From: Strix aluco
Lineage: Eukaryota > Chordata > Aves > Strigiformes > Strigidae
Assembly: GCF_031877795.1 (NCBI RefSeq)
Contig: NC_133948.1
Span: 16,818,948 to 16,882,947, forward strand
Direction of reading: 5' to 3'
Length of the DNA stretch: 64,000 nt
Part shown: positions 10,818-21,583 of the stretch, one piece after another
How positions within the stretch are numbered: the stretch's first letter is position 1
Layout of the letters: each line of letters begins with the position of its first letter
Made by a program: the position numbers and the translations under genes
The notes under the pieces: model-generated
The model's database searches: none
Seen by the model: only the letters and a program-made list of their open reading frames with translations
What the model was told of the DNA's origin: nothing

Positions 10818-11445
10818 AGGGCAGTGATGGGTTTGCCAGGTCTGCTGGTAACTCGGCATCTGGGTCTGTTGTGATCTCCTGGGCTTCCCCTGCTGCCCTG
10901 GGCTGGGTTTGGTCCCTGCTCTGGCTTTCTCCAAGGGCCGGCAGTGGGGTCTCTCGCCGGCTTTGAATGATGGCGACACTGGAGATTCAGGGGTCTGTAA
11001 ACACTCTGAAAAAAGGAAATACAGACAATCTCTTGAAACTGCAACCAAATTCTCAGCCAGTGAGGAGTGTTCAAGCCCTTATCATTGTGTTTTCCTTGTG
11101 TTATTCCATGGGCTTTTCAGGAGAAGGCGCCGGCTGTGTGCAGTGAGGGTTGCTGCGATTGCTATGGAGGCACCACCGGAGAAATGGCTGTAACCTGTTA
11201 GTGGAAGGTGCTGCTTGTCATGGCACAAATGGGGTTAATACACAAGAACAACCTACCCAACCTCCAAGCAATTGTTCCTCTCATGGGGTGTGTTCTAGTT
11301 GGTTTAAAAGAAGGGAAAAAAACCCCACACAACAGAAACCACCATACGGACTTATCATGTCATGTTTCACTGTAGGTCGAAGAGGTGAAATTCATCCAAG
11401 TAGAGAAAACCAGGAGGACGGACGTTGTCTGGGATTGGTGCCGCG

Positions 11446-12595
11446 TCACCCACGCGCGTGGGAGCTGCGCTGTGGCTGCTGCAAGGCTGCGTGGCGCTGC
11501 TGGCGTCTGGGCAGGTTGTGAGCGACCCACCTCTCGACAGCCTCGCAGACGGCGTCGGCTCGTGTCCCGCCGCGCTCGGCCTGCTCGACGAGGAGACTGA
11601 GCTCGGGGACGGAGAGGTCGAGCAGCTCCGCGGACACCCGGGTCACCTCCGCGAAGTGGCGGAGGATGAACGCGTCGGCCGCGTCTCGCAGGTCGGGAGA
11701 GTGATAGCACCCTGTGAGCCTCCAGATGCTGATGCAATTTTCCAAGCAGAGCTGGGATTTGAGGAACTCGCAGCACAGCCCGACGATGCCCATGACATTG
11801 AACTGGTCTGCTGCCATGAGCAAACTCTCCACATTGTCGGCCGTGACCGGCACTGTCCCGGTGTAGGCGTAGTTGATGATGAGCCTCATCGTGTCGGGTG
11901 AAGTGCCGGGGATTCTATATACTGTCTTCTCGGCTCTGTTGCACCTGCTGCTGAACAAAGCCCTGCAAAACCAAAGCAGCGCTGGGGGGAAAAACCAGCT
12001 TTGCTGGGTTAAGCCCGGACCCCGTGATCCCCTGGGCCGCCTTCCCCGGGGACCAGGGTGGGCACCCGCAGTAGCCGTGCCGGGAGGCCGGGCAGTGGGT
12101 TAGTGCCTGTTTGACAAGCTGGGGGCTGTAAAAAGGAGCCACAGCCTCTGGCTGTGGCCAGAGAGCGACAGGGCGAGGGGTCCCCTCGCTTCAGCAAGAG
12201 CAGCTGCGAGTAACGGCCTGTGGGGAAGGAAAACCTCATGCCCGAGGGCTGCCAGCCCTGCACCGCCTCGGGGCTCGTCAGGCACCGCCTCAGAGCTGCT
12301 GGTCGGTGCTGGGCTGGGGGTGATTTCTGGTGCCCAGGGAGGGACCAGGACCACAGGAGCTGCTGGGTGAGAGTTCAGTGCTGTTGGAAGCGCTGGAGAT
12401 ACCCCCAGGCGCTGTGACCCAGGCCAGGAAATGCCGTTTGTCCCCATCCCCTCCTGCGTCCAGCACCGACCTGAAATAGTCACTGCAGCTACAGAGGACG
12501 GTCTTGTGAGCCTCGAACTTGACGCCGTCCACGCTGATGGTCACGTCACAGCCGTTCGCCTCCAGGCAGCGATCGCTGAAGCTGGCACAAGCCAT
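11446..12595 (-). CDS. KLHL10: KLHL10-like BTB-BACK protein without kelch repeats, copy 1
   Basis: Two exons on the minus strand: 12595-12471 (donor GTCGGT, phase 2) and 11962-11446 (acceptor TTTTGCAG). Spliced, they encode about 213 residues. Exon 1 gives MACASFSDRCLEANGCDV and the BTB core AHKTVLCSCSDYF. Exon 2 continues in frame with the BTB (MRLIINYAYTGTVPVTADNV, then AADQFNVMGIVGLCCEFLKS) and a BACK region (DAADAFILRHFAEV). This order and wording match KLHL10, a spermatid-specific substrate adaptor for the CUL3 ubiquitin ligase. The frame stops at 11446, just after the start of the family's BACK C-terminal part, and no kelch repeat is seen between there and the CpG island. Family members are about 600 residues, so this is truncated. 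It could encode a BTB-BACK-only protein or be a decaying duplicate. The intron argues against a processed copy. Confidence 0.75.
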
Positions 12596-12772
12596 CTCCC
12601 TCACCTTCCTCTCCGGGCGTGAGGATGAAGAGCTGGCTGGTGCTGAGCTGTCACCCCTGCTGCAGCCCGAGGCAGTGGCAGGTGCTTCTCCCTGCGGCGC
12701 TGCGGGGCTTTGTTGTGGCCCTCCAGCATCGTCCTGGAAACCCTGCCCGGTGGTTCTGGAGTTGCCCCATTA

Positions 12773-12797
12773 TGATGTCACCCCCTCACAACGTCAC
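12773..12797 (-). promoter_or_regulatory. CRE-like motif pair upstream of the KLHL10-like gene, copy 1
   Basis: TGATGTCA (12773-12780) and ACGTCAC (12791-12797) lie about 180-200 bp upstream of the minus-strand start at 12595. CRE-like half-sites close to the start are typical of CREM-driven haploid spermatid genes. The functional assignment is inference from motif and position. Confidence 0.35.
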
Positions 12798-12969
12798 AGA
12801 TGCGGGGGAGCGGGACCGGCCGTGAGCCCCTCCGCAGGCGACGGGGTCCTGGTCCTTCCGGCCCCTGGCTCCATGGCTGCTATCGGCCTTCACTCAACCG
12901 CAGCCCCGGTGACCCGGGACCCCCATCCGCCCCATTTCTGCCCCATTTCTCCCTTAACCTTCATGGGTT

Positions 12970-13300
12970 AAAACCTCCTGGGTGGAGCCTTCCCGGGGGT
13001 GTGGCCTCTCCCCAGGGGGCGGAGCCTTTGCTCTCCCCCCCCCCCCCCCCCCCCCCCGCAGCTGTGGGTCTGTCCCGGTGGGGGCGTGGCCTGACCACAG
13101 GGGCGTGGCTTGTCCCAGTATTGTCCCAGTAGGGCTGTGGCCTCCCCTGGGGTGTGTCACAGCACAGGGGTGGAGCCTTCACTGTGTTTCCTTTTCCAAA
13201 CCAGGGGATAAATGGGGGCTTTGAGGGGTGTGGCTTGTCTTGGTGGGTGGGGCCTGCTGCAAGAAGGGTGTGGCCTCTCCAGGGGGTGTGTCCCACCTTG
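12970..13300 (+). repeat. Degenerate GGGCGTGGCCT repeat cluster with C23 homopolymer, copy 1
   Basis: About ten imperfect copies of G-G-G-(C/T)-G-T-G-G-C-(C/T)-T occur at irregular spacing, interrupted by a run of 23 C at 13035-13057. The motif resembles KLF/SP CACCC and GC boxes. The minus strand of the homopolymer is G23 and could form G-quadruplexes. In copy 2 the run is 13 C. Confidence 0.7.
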
Positions 13301-13339
13301 AGGACAGGGCTTTCCCCACTCTCCCTTGCCATAATTGAT

Positions 13340-13835
13340 TATTGAGTGCACTAGCAGGTGTATTCCATCAGGGCCCATGAACTTCCATATGTCCAGTTTG
13401 CTTACGTATTCCCTAATCTGATTCTCTTCCACCGAGAGTACGTTTTACTTGCTTCGGACTTTTCCCCTGATCTTCTGGGGCTGCGATTCCTGAAGGCTGG
13501 TCTTCCCAGTAAAGATAGAAGTGAAGAACTCGTTGATGACCTCGGCCTTTTCCATGTCCTGTGTCACCAGGGCCCCTGAATGGGGATTGAGCAGCAGACC
13601 CACACTTTCCCTAGTATTCCCTTTGTTTACATCCTTGTAGAAATCTCTCTTGCTTCCCTTCACATCTCTTGCCAGATTCAACTCCAGGCCAGCCTTGGCT
13701 TTCTCAGCCCCATCCCTGAATGATCGGGCAGCTCTTCATTCCATCAGCCATCATACCCTGCCTCCATCTCTTGAACGCTTCCTTTATATGTCTGAGTTTA
13801 CTCAGGAACTCCTTGCTCATCCACACAAGCCTTCT
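13340..13835 (-). mobile_element. CR1 LINE ORF2 internal fragment, copy 1
   Basis: Minus-strand translation gives pieces typical of the CR1 ORF2 linker before the RT: LARDVKGSKRDFYKDVNKGN, then EKAEVINEFFTSIFTGKTSL, then KFMGPDGIH. Frames are interrupted and both ends are missing. Confidence 0.8.
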
Positions 13836-15723
13836 GCTACTTTTGCTTGATTTCTTGCTTGTTTGCAGGAAATATATAAGAAAAAACATATGTAACAAAA
13901 ACATGTCCCCTGTCTTATCTACTTTGCTTTTGGGGTGAGGACTGTGGGCTGCTATCCCCCACTTCCATGGGTTCCTCTGCTTGTGGTGGCAAGCTGGGTG
14001 ATGCAGAGGATGGCGCATTTCCTCTGTGACTGAAAGGAGTGGGATTTCCACCCCTCCACATCTGCTTGTTAGCAGCAGACGAAATAGGCAGGGATCACAA
14101 AACCACAGTGTGTTCCTAATGGGAAACATTATTACTTGGGTAAGGAATGGGAGCTGCAGCCTCCAGGATGAGCCCAGGGTGGCTCTGTCGCGTGGCCAGA
14201 TGACTGCAGGAGGAGAAGGTCCTTGCCTGAGTCCGGATCGGCCTCTGCAGGATGGGGGAGCACAGGCTGGGTCTTCAGCCCAGAGATCACAGCTCAGGCT
14301 TCTCAACCCCCACCAGCACTGACAGCACCAAAGAGTTAAACACAGCTGGAATGTCAGCCCAGGTGCCGGAAGCGTTTTACCAACTGCTTGGGACCAAAGG
14401 CACCAACAGCAAATGGGCAACCTCTGCGTACTGTGTTTGCAGCCTGTTTTTTCATATTGTTCTGATAGCTGTTTTTTCTAACGTAAGTCTAGGTACATTT
14501 AAAGGCAACATAGAGCGCTGGAGATACCGTGATCACAGTCTTAAGGGATTTTTCTACTCTCTTCTTCACGGAACTTTATAGCATTCCTCCTCTACTGTTT
14601 GGCTGTTTCGTTACAGACATAACATCTAAAAAATCTGTAGCAGCAATTTATCCAAATTTAAGTCAACTGGGTTATACAGAGGTAGAAGCGTATGTGGTAA
14701 AATGCTTTTAGGCAAACAATTGGAGGAGAAAGAAACTTGGCATTTGTAGTGGCCATGACATAATAAAGGCATTATTATACATTAGTGTCTCTGATACATG
14801 AGTATCAAGAGAAAGCTTTCCCGCAGCTGACTTTCCCTTAGTGCTAGCTGTTGGACTGCAGGGTCAGGAGCGTCACAGCTGTTTTTTGGACTGCTTACGT
14901 GCTGCCCAGTAGCCAGTTCTTCTGTATGCAAGCCCATAGATTTCTGTATGCAAGCCCAAGACCCCCAGATCTCCATCTCCATCATAATCCAGTTATTTAG
15001 AACTCTGCAGTTCTGGTTTTAGACTGTTTTAATTTACACATGCTACTCCCAATGCAAGAAGAGCAACTGCAGGAATTTTGGTCCTCAGGGAGGGAGCGAC
15101 GCGTCAAGCTCCCCTACGGCAAATCCAGGCATCTGGAATCCCCTGGAGGACCCTGTTGTCCAGATCTGCGGGATGTCCCGGTGTCACGGAGGCCTAGGAT
15201 GCTCCAGCATTGCCAGGTGGCCCTGGGAGGCAGAAGGAGGAATGGAGAAAGAGGAGGTGAATGGAGAAATCTGGGGTGGGGGGAATCATGGGGCATAGGG
15301 GGGGCCCTAGGGGCAACTGATGGGTCTAAGGGTGAAAGTACGGGACCCTGGGGGCAACTGGGTCAACTGACTGTAACTGCAGCCCGCAAAGGGACAGTGG
15401 GGGTTCTGGGGAAAAGGGGTGAAAAGTGGCAGGGTCTCAGGGGCAATTAGGGAATTTGGGGGAAGCAAGGCAGCCTGGCGTTGTCCTGGGTGCAAGGGAG
15501 GGGTCCTGGAATGGGCCAGAGGACAATGGGAGTCCCAGGGGAAAACAGAGGGCCTTGTGAGTTTAGGAGTCCTGGCAGTCTCTGCGCCACCTTGGACACC
15601 TGGGAGCCCTTGCATCTGTAGGGAATCCCGAGGGATCGAGGGTCCAGGGGGGTTTGGGAGTGCCATGCAGGGAGCCCCAGAAGCACGGGGATGACAGGGT
15701 AAGGTTCACCAGGTCAGGAGGAC
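13836..15723. other. Intergenic stretch between KLHL10-like and SPACA6 genes, copy 1
   Basis: No gene recognised. Contains a short direct repeat TTCTGTATGCAAGCCCA (twice, 14920-14957). From about 15050 the DNA is G-rich with many GGGG runs, similar in texture to the SPACA6 introns. Confidence 0.5.
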
Positions 15724-18700
15724 TCACACCAGCAGCAGCACGAGCGCCATGAAGCCAAGTGCCAGCCCCAGCCCCAGCGATGCCATGTGGTGCAGGGGAG
15801 TCCTGCGTTCGGGCCAGCGCAGCACAGCTCTGAACTGAGCCTGGAGTTCCTGCTCTGCCTCCAGGCTTCCCCCTGATACTGTGGGGACCAAGGCACCTCG
15901 GGTCACGGGGCACTGCCCCCCAGGGACCAGGTGTGCCTGCAGCACCTGCTCCAGCCACAGACCTCCCTGCCCCAGGGACCCAGGCGTCCGGGGGCCCCTG
16001 CGCCACCCCACGTGCCCCACTGTCCCCAGAGGAGCCGTGCGTCAGGGACCACCTGCTCCACTCCACCTGTGGTGTCCTGGCACCCTGCTCACACCCCCAT
16101 GCACCCCCCTCCCATGGACCCAGGTGTCTGGGGTCCTGCTCCACCCTCCACTGCTCATTGCCCCCAGGGCACGCAGCTGTCTGGGCTCACCGTTGAGGTA
16201 GAAGTACTTGCGGACCAAGGGCTCAGAGAGGACCCCCAGGACACAGGCGACGGTTCCTGGAACGGGGTCCTGGAGGGTCAGACTGAGAGGTCCCTCCACA
16301 CTCTCCTGCAGCTCATCAAACACTGCCAGATCCTGTGTGCGCAGCTGGGGACGGGGGAACACATCACTGCAGCCTGGTCCACCAGGTACACGAGACAGCA
16401 TACATGTGCACACAAAGGCACCCGTGTCCTGCACATGCCCATCATGCCCCCTTCATTCTTCTTGTACCCTTTGCTCATGCACACGCATGCACCTTGTGTC
16501 CCACACGTGCTCCTTGTGCCCTGTGTGTGTGCACACAGGGCTGCACAAGCAGAGCACAGGGAGAAGTCGCTTCCTTCACACACAAGTGCGCACAAGCGCA
16601 CATGAATCTGCAAACACACGAGTGACCCGCCTCCTGCTTGAGTGCACCCTGCACGTGGGCGGGCACTCGCTTGCATCCTGTGCGTGCTTACACACGTGCT
16701 GCTGACAGCACACGTATCTCCTGTACAAGCAATACCCGCATCTATCGATAGCCCTCGCGCCAAGCGCACAGCTGTGTGCACGCAGGCCTTGTTACCCATG
16801 CCCAGTCCTCTCACGAATGTCTACGTACACCCTTGCCCACGCCTGTGCAACTCACATCCTTGGCAAACATCCAGGTAACGGGCAGGTCGGACGGGGTGGC
16901 AAAGGGCACGTCGCAGTGCAGTGTGATGGCTTCACCCGCGTGGGTCCACGTGTCCTGCACTGGGAGCATGGACAGGCACGTGAGCTCCCACCTGCTCAGT
17001 CAGTGACAGAAATGACCGCGCTCCTGGGTGGCTGCACGCGCTCTGGGGCTCGCGGGGGGGTGGCTGGGCACGCACCTTGGCACTCATGGTGGGCCCTGCC
17101 CACGTGCCCATGTGTGCAAAATGAGGGTTGCCCCCGAGCCCGGGAGGCACCCAGCTCCGGGATGGGGCTGTGGATGCCTGGGCCCCCCACGGCCCCGTAC
17201 CTGGGCAGTCCAGGGGAAACTGGCAGTCCACGAGGCGGCAGGTAGCACACTGGAAGACGCGGGCGGCTGGCTGGTACCCTGGGAGGAGAGAGTGCGTGGT
17301 CCCAGGGAGAAGGGAGATGTGCTAGGGGACAGGGGGTGGCAAGACAGCGGGATGGGCACTCACCACAGGGCGGGACGCAGGCTGGAGCTGGTGGGGAGGA
17401 AGCAGCATTAGACTGGGGATCAGTGGGCATCCACATCCCTGTGACGAGCTGTCAGGGCTCAGCCCTTGTCCAGCCCAGATGGGGTCCCTGGGGGTTTCTC
17501 CAGGACGGGGGTGCCCAGGGTGAGGGTCCATGGGGTGTAGATGTGCAGGGTGGGGATGTCTGTGACAGTCCCTTGAGTGGGGGTCCCAGGGCTCAGGGGT
17601 TCCCCAGGGGGGGAGTCCTGGGTGGGTGTCCCCACTGGTCCCGTACCTTCCTCCAGCTGGCTCAGCTTCGCCCAGATTGTGTTGACGGCTTCCTGCAGAG
17701 ACGCCTCAAAAGACTCTGGGGTGTCCCACCAGTCCAGGTGAGACAATGTGCGCTCCTCCCAATCCCCATAAACCCTCCCCGGACCCCGCAGATCCCCTGT
17801 ACAATTCACCTCGACCCCATATATCCATCCTGGAGTCCCATATATCCCCAAATACCCCCTCAAAACCCCCCAGAAGCTGTATACCTTGAAGGCCACATAC
17901 CCTCAGATTCCCCAAATATCCCCTTACAGCCCCCAGACCTCCACATAGCCTGTATTTCACCACCCTCCCCATTCAAGGCCTCCACGTCCCATCTCCCGTG
18001 CCCCATGTCCTGGCCCTACCCCCTCACATGTCCCACGTCCCCTGCTCACTCATGTTCCTCTGCTTCTCCAGAAAATGCAGGGCATCCATGATGATCTCCC
18101 GAAGGGCCTCACGCTGCCTCGACCCTGGGACCAGTAAGGACTGGGGGTTTCCAGGGGTTCCTGGAGTCCTGATCAGGGCTTAGGGATACTGGGAAGGGTC
18201 AGGTATCCCTGGGGATTCCTGAGGTCTTAGGTAGGGCCAGAGGGTCCCAGGAAGTCCCCAGGGTGTCCCTGGCCAGGGTTGGGTGATTCTCAGAGTCTCA
18301 GGAAAGGTTGGGATTCACAAAGGTCCCTGGGGTCCAGGTTAGGAGTGGGGACACCGTGGCATGGTTGGGAGTCCCTAGGGTGTTTGCCTGGGGTGGGTCC
18401 CTGGGGTCCCTGTTTAGGAAAGGGGTCCCCAACTGCCTGGAATCCTGGCTGGCGTCAGTATGAGGGCCTTGGCTGAAGTGGGGAACCCCAGAGGGTTCTC
18501 GGGGGTCCTGTTCAGGGTGGGAGACTCTTGGGATGGAGGTCCCTGGTGGGATGGAGGTGCCAGTCAGGATGGGGCTCCTTGGGCAGGGTCCCCATTGGGT
18601 TGGGTGTCCCTGGGGTTCCATGACTCACCCACGGTGACAGAGGCAAGTGGCACAGCAGCCTGGACGAGGGCCTCAAGGCACTGTCGATGTCGGGGGTCAC

Positions 18701-18830
18701 TGACGGGGGCCCCAGTAATCTCATGGCAGAGCCGTGACCGCTGAATGGCGGGCCCAAAGCAGAACAGGCAGGTGTGCACCCCAGGGACCCAGGGGGCCAG
18801 CACCAGCATCAGGAGCACCCACCACGCCAT
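15724..18830 (-). CDS. SPACA6: SPACA6 sperm-egg fusion membrane protein, copy 1 (eight exons, intact)
   Basis: Minus-strand exons 18830-18629, 18124-18050, 17715-17647, 17381-17364, 17278-17201, 16959-16856, 16344-16191 and 15878-15724 join in frame at GT/AG sites to 855 nt, 284 residues (human protein about 324). Residues 1-19 form a signal peptide. CLFC (21-24), CVPPC (117-121) and CATC (132-135) are the family's cysteine motifs; FPLDCP precedes an Ig-like domain with C163/C216 and W177. LRTQDL (183-188) and YFYLN followed by V-S (an N-glycosylation sequon at 233) match SPACA6 well. Then EQELQAQFRAVLRW and a transmembrane helix at 265-284 that ends the protein, so there is almost no cytoplasmic tail. 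SPACA6 acts on the sperm surface with IZUMO1 and TMEM81 in gamete fusion. Exon 4 is an 18-nt microexon encoding CVPPC. An alternative last exon using the GTGTGAGT at the stop cannot be excluded. Confidence 0.88.
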
Positions 18831-20383
18831 GGCTCCAAAGCCTAGCACCCAGATGCCTGGGTTTCCAGGCAACAGCAGGGTTACTAGGCGGAGCCCAGGC
18901 AACGGGGTTCCAGGGGACAATGGGGGTCCTGCGCTGGTCCCAGATGCCCGGGTCCCCTCCTGAGAGGAGTGGGGATTTCCCTGTTAAAAACCTTCGTTCA
19001 AACTGCCTTCGAGCACTACATTCATTTTTCTTGGAAACCATCTTTGTTGTGGACCCCAGATGTCAGAGGTGTGGACATGTTGCCGATGGCCCCTGGCCTG
19101 GAGATGTGGGAAGTTTTGCCAACAGTCTGGTCAGGATTTTGTTTTCTGCTGGAACGGGTTTCCAGATGGCTTTAACAAACGATTGCCTTTCTGCTTGCTG
19201 TGGCTCTCTGCAGCAGGGCCCTCCTGTCTGTTTGGATTTAACCAGTGTAAGGGCTTTGCAGGAGGACTGGCTAAAACAGCCTTCTCTCGATGGAGATCAC
19301 TAGCATTTGTGTAGAAAAGCAGAGGTTCAGTCAGGAAAGCTCATAGTGTAGTGTTGTGCTCAGACCATGATCTCTGTCTCCTGGAGATACTGATCAGCTG
19401 GACTCACACTCCAACTAAATCTTTCCGAGTCCTACAGAACAGAGTCCCACGGGCTCATGATGTTGTAGTTAGAGTGCCCAATGGCAGTGTTTGATTTGCC
19501 ATCGCTTTGCCAAGGCAAAGCCCATTTCAAGATAACAGTCCCACAAAACTCCAGGACTGCAGTCTTCTCAGTCTTTTGCAGCCTTCACACTGCCAGGGTG
19601 TTGATGCTGTTTCATCAGAAGTGAGGTTCGGCCTAATCCTGGGATTTCTTTCCTGGCCTGTCTGGACTAAGCAACCCCTGGTCATTCACTAACTGGTCCT
19701 GCTCTACCTTCAGCCTAGGTAACTTTCTGTTCCTCATTCCCCTCTTCTTCTGAATGAAACATCACAGTTGTGATAAACATGAAAAGGCTGAATGTTTACA
19801 CCGTTAGATCTCATATGCGTGTTGTTTCCTTGTACAAATATTATTTTATAGAATAGCCTCTTCATTTCCCTGTTCTGTGTTAGTAGCTCTGAACATTTAA
19901 TTTGGTCTACAGGAGTCTACTGAACCCTGAAGCAGTGTTCAGAAGGAGGCCTTACCAGGGATTTCTTCAAACGCATTAAAATAAAAGCTGCTTGCTCCCA
20001 GCAGCCAAGCAACTGCACACCCACGACGTCCCATTTCACCTCCTGGACACACACCACCGCTGGCTTCCGGCTCTCTGCCTGGCTCGTGCCCTGCACCGGG
20101 GAGGAAGAAAGGTCCTACGTCGGCAGCTGCAGTGCCTGCACACTGGGAGAGAGCTGTAACGAGGAATTTTAATGGGCACTAAATACAACAGGCAACTTGC
20201 CCGTGTTTCAGCCAGTGCCTGCTCTGGGGTCTGCGAGGCAGGCGGTGCTCCAAGGGGCTCTTTACAGGAGCTGTCTGCAGGTTTATGCCAGGGGTACTGA
20301 AAGAAGGAGCAGAGCCATGTCTGTCACTGTTTTACAGGACATTTCAAGACAAAGCCCCAGACAAACCCCCACCTCTAGCCAAT
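18831..20383. other. SPACA6 upstream region, copy 1, with 922-bp deletion point at 19031-19033
   Basis: No gene recognised. At TTCTTGG|AAACC (19027-19036) copy 1 passes directly into sequence that in copy 2 lies 922 bp further on. The point is about 200 bp upstream of the SPACA6 start codon. Confidence 0.7.
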
Positions 20384-21440
20384 AACTCAAACCCTCCCCA
20401 ATCCCAAGTCCCTGGCAGGCAGGCCTTTTTCAGTCACTTTTGCTGTGAAGCAGCAAGCCCCACGAATGTGACGCACAGGGTGTTTTGAAACTAGGCTGTG
20501 CCAGATCTCCAACACACGGCCCTGAAAATGGGATCCTGGGACAAGGACAGGAACGAGAGAGCTGCTTGCAGGGGCTTTTCTCATCCTGTAGACTCTATGA
20601 GCCAGAAGCAGCCCTCAGATTGCTCCAGAGCTGCTTCAGACCTGGCTATTGATGCGGGTGCTGGGGCCAGCTGTAGCTGTTTGCACTGGGTTTAGAAAGG
20701 TGTGTTCAACATTTCCAACACCCTTGGATGGCTGCCACAGGCCACATCCAGCAATGTATTCGTACTCCCTTGCTCCACAAACAACAGGTCCAGAATCAGC
20801 TTTGCCATTTAAGACTCTGCTTCCTCTTGTGCTCTTCCTCATCGCAGAGAGCTCACCGATAGCAGGGCGTTTGCTCAAGTTTAGCCCAGGACAGCCAGAA
20901 CGGTGAGCCAGGGAGGAGGCAGTACGGCACTGACACACAAAAAGCCTACATGCGGTCATTTTTTAAAGCTGGGAAGTCAGGAGCCAGGTCTGCAAAGAAA
21001 CAATACACAGAGGACGGCCAGGACTCCACCAGCCACGGCGTTCAGTCAGCTCTCGTCCTGCCTCCTCCATAACAGGATATAACCACGCTGTCAAAATTGA
21101 CTGCTCCGACACTTGTAATATTTTGCTCCAGTAACACTGCAGAGAGCTCTCGCTTCTCCAGGGGCAGGTATCTGCAAGTCCTGCTTCCCGACCCTCACCT
21201 CACCCAGCCTTGGCAGCACCTCGCCAAAGCTCACAGCTCCAATTGCATGTGCCCTGCACTATGGGAAACTGCCACTAACTTTGCCTGCGTCGCCTTCTGC
21301 CACTAAGGGAAATCAGAAGCGCCTTCACAGATGAAGGCAGGTGGGCAAAAAACAAAACTGCACACAACTTTGTGGGCCCTGTGACTTTTTACATGGATCT
21401 CAAAGTGAAGAGTCAGAGCTCATATCCTGGAACCTCAATT
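20384..21440. other. Unique spacer between duplication copies, 5' part
   Basis: No gene, LTR or repeat recognised. Moderate GC, with only short chance ORFs. Confidence 0.5.
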
Positions 21441-21530
21441 TCCCTGTCCCACCGTGATTGGTTGCCGGGCGCTCCCCAAACCCCCGTGCGTGCCCGCCAT
21501 GGAGTGCAGTGGGGCCGGCAGAGCCTCGCC

Positions 21531-21537
21531 ATATAAG
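21531..21537 (+). promoter_or_regulatory. TATA-like box with upstream CCAAT just before retroviral gag
   Basis: ATATAAG at 21531-21537 lies about 75 bp after an inverted CCAAT within TGATTGGTTGCC (about 21456-21467) and about 50 bp before the gag ATG at 21584. It may be the U3 part of a 5' LTR. However, I find no R/U5, poly(A) signal or primer-binding site between it and gag, so the leader is missing or the signal is fortuitous. Confidence 0.4.
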
Positions 21538-21583
21538 GGAACCGAGCGACCCGTTCGCTCATTGGTGGGAGCCAAGGACCCGG

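Larger units (their letters stand above)
3911..20383 (+). repeat. Segmental duplication, copy 1 (about 16.5 kb, direct orientation)
   Basis: From the T before GTATCAGCACTAG at 3911 to CTCTAGCCAAT at 20383, the sequence recurs in the same order and orientation at 23240-41094. The offset between copies changes only at identifiable indels: 19329 in the CR1, 19327 before the VNTR, 19780 after it, 19799 to 11.8 kb, 19801-19802 across the KLHL10-like gene, 19789 across SPACA6, and 20711 after a 922-bp indel. Identity between 6 and 19 kb is very high; I counted roughly a dozen substitutions by eye. Outside these limits the flanks share nothing. Confidence 0.95.

Noticed and set aside
11360-11776. 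Arg/Pro-rich minus-strand frame
   Set aside because: Alternative frame of KLHL10-like exon 2, which is clearly read in the neighbouring frame.
13704-14420. 238-codon minus frame
   Set aside because: Ends in CR1 ORF2 remnants and has no recognisable content before them.
15931-16605. 224-codon plus-strand frame and other plus-strand frames at 16.2-17.1 kb
   Set aside because: Antisense shadows of SPACA6 exons and of a CA/TG-rich intron.
21538-21583. TGGTGGGAGCC as a retroviral primer-binding site
   Set aside because: It does not match a tRNA 3' end that I can name over a full 18 bases and lies too close to the TATA-like box.
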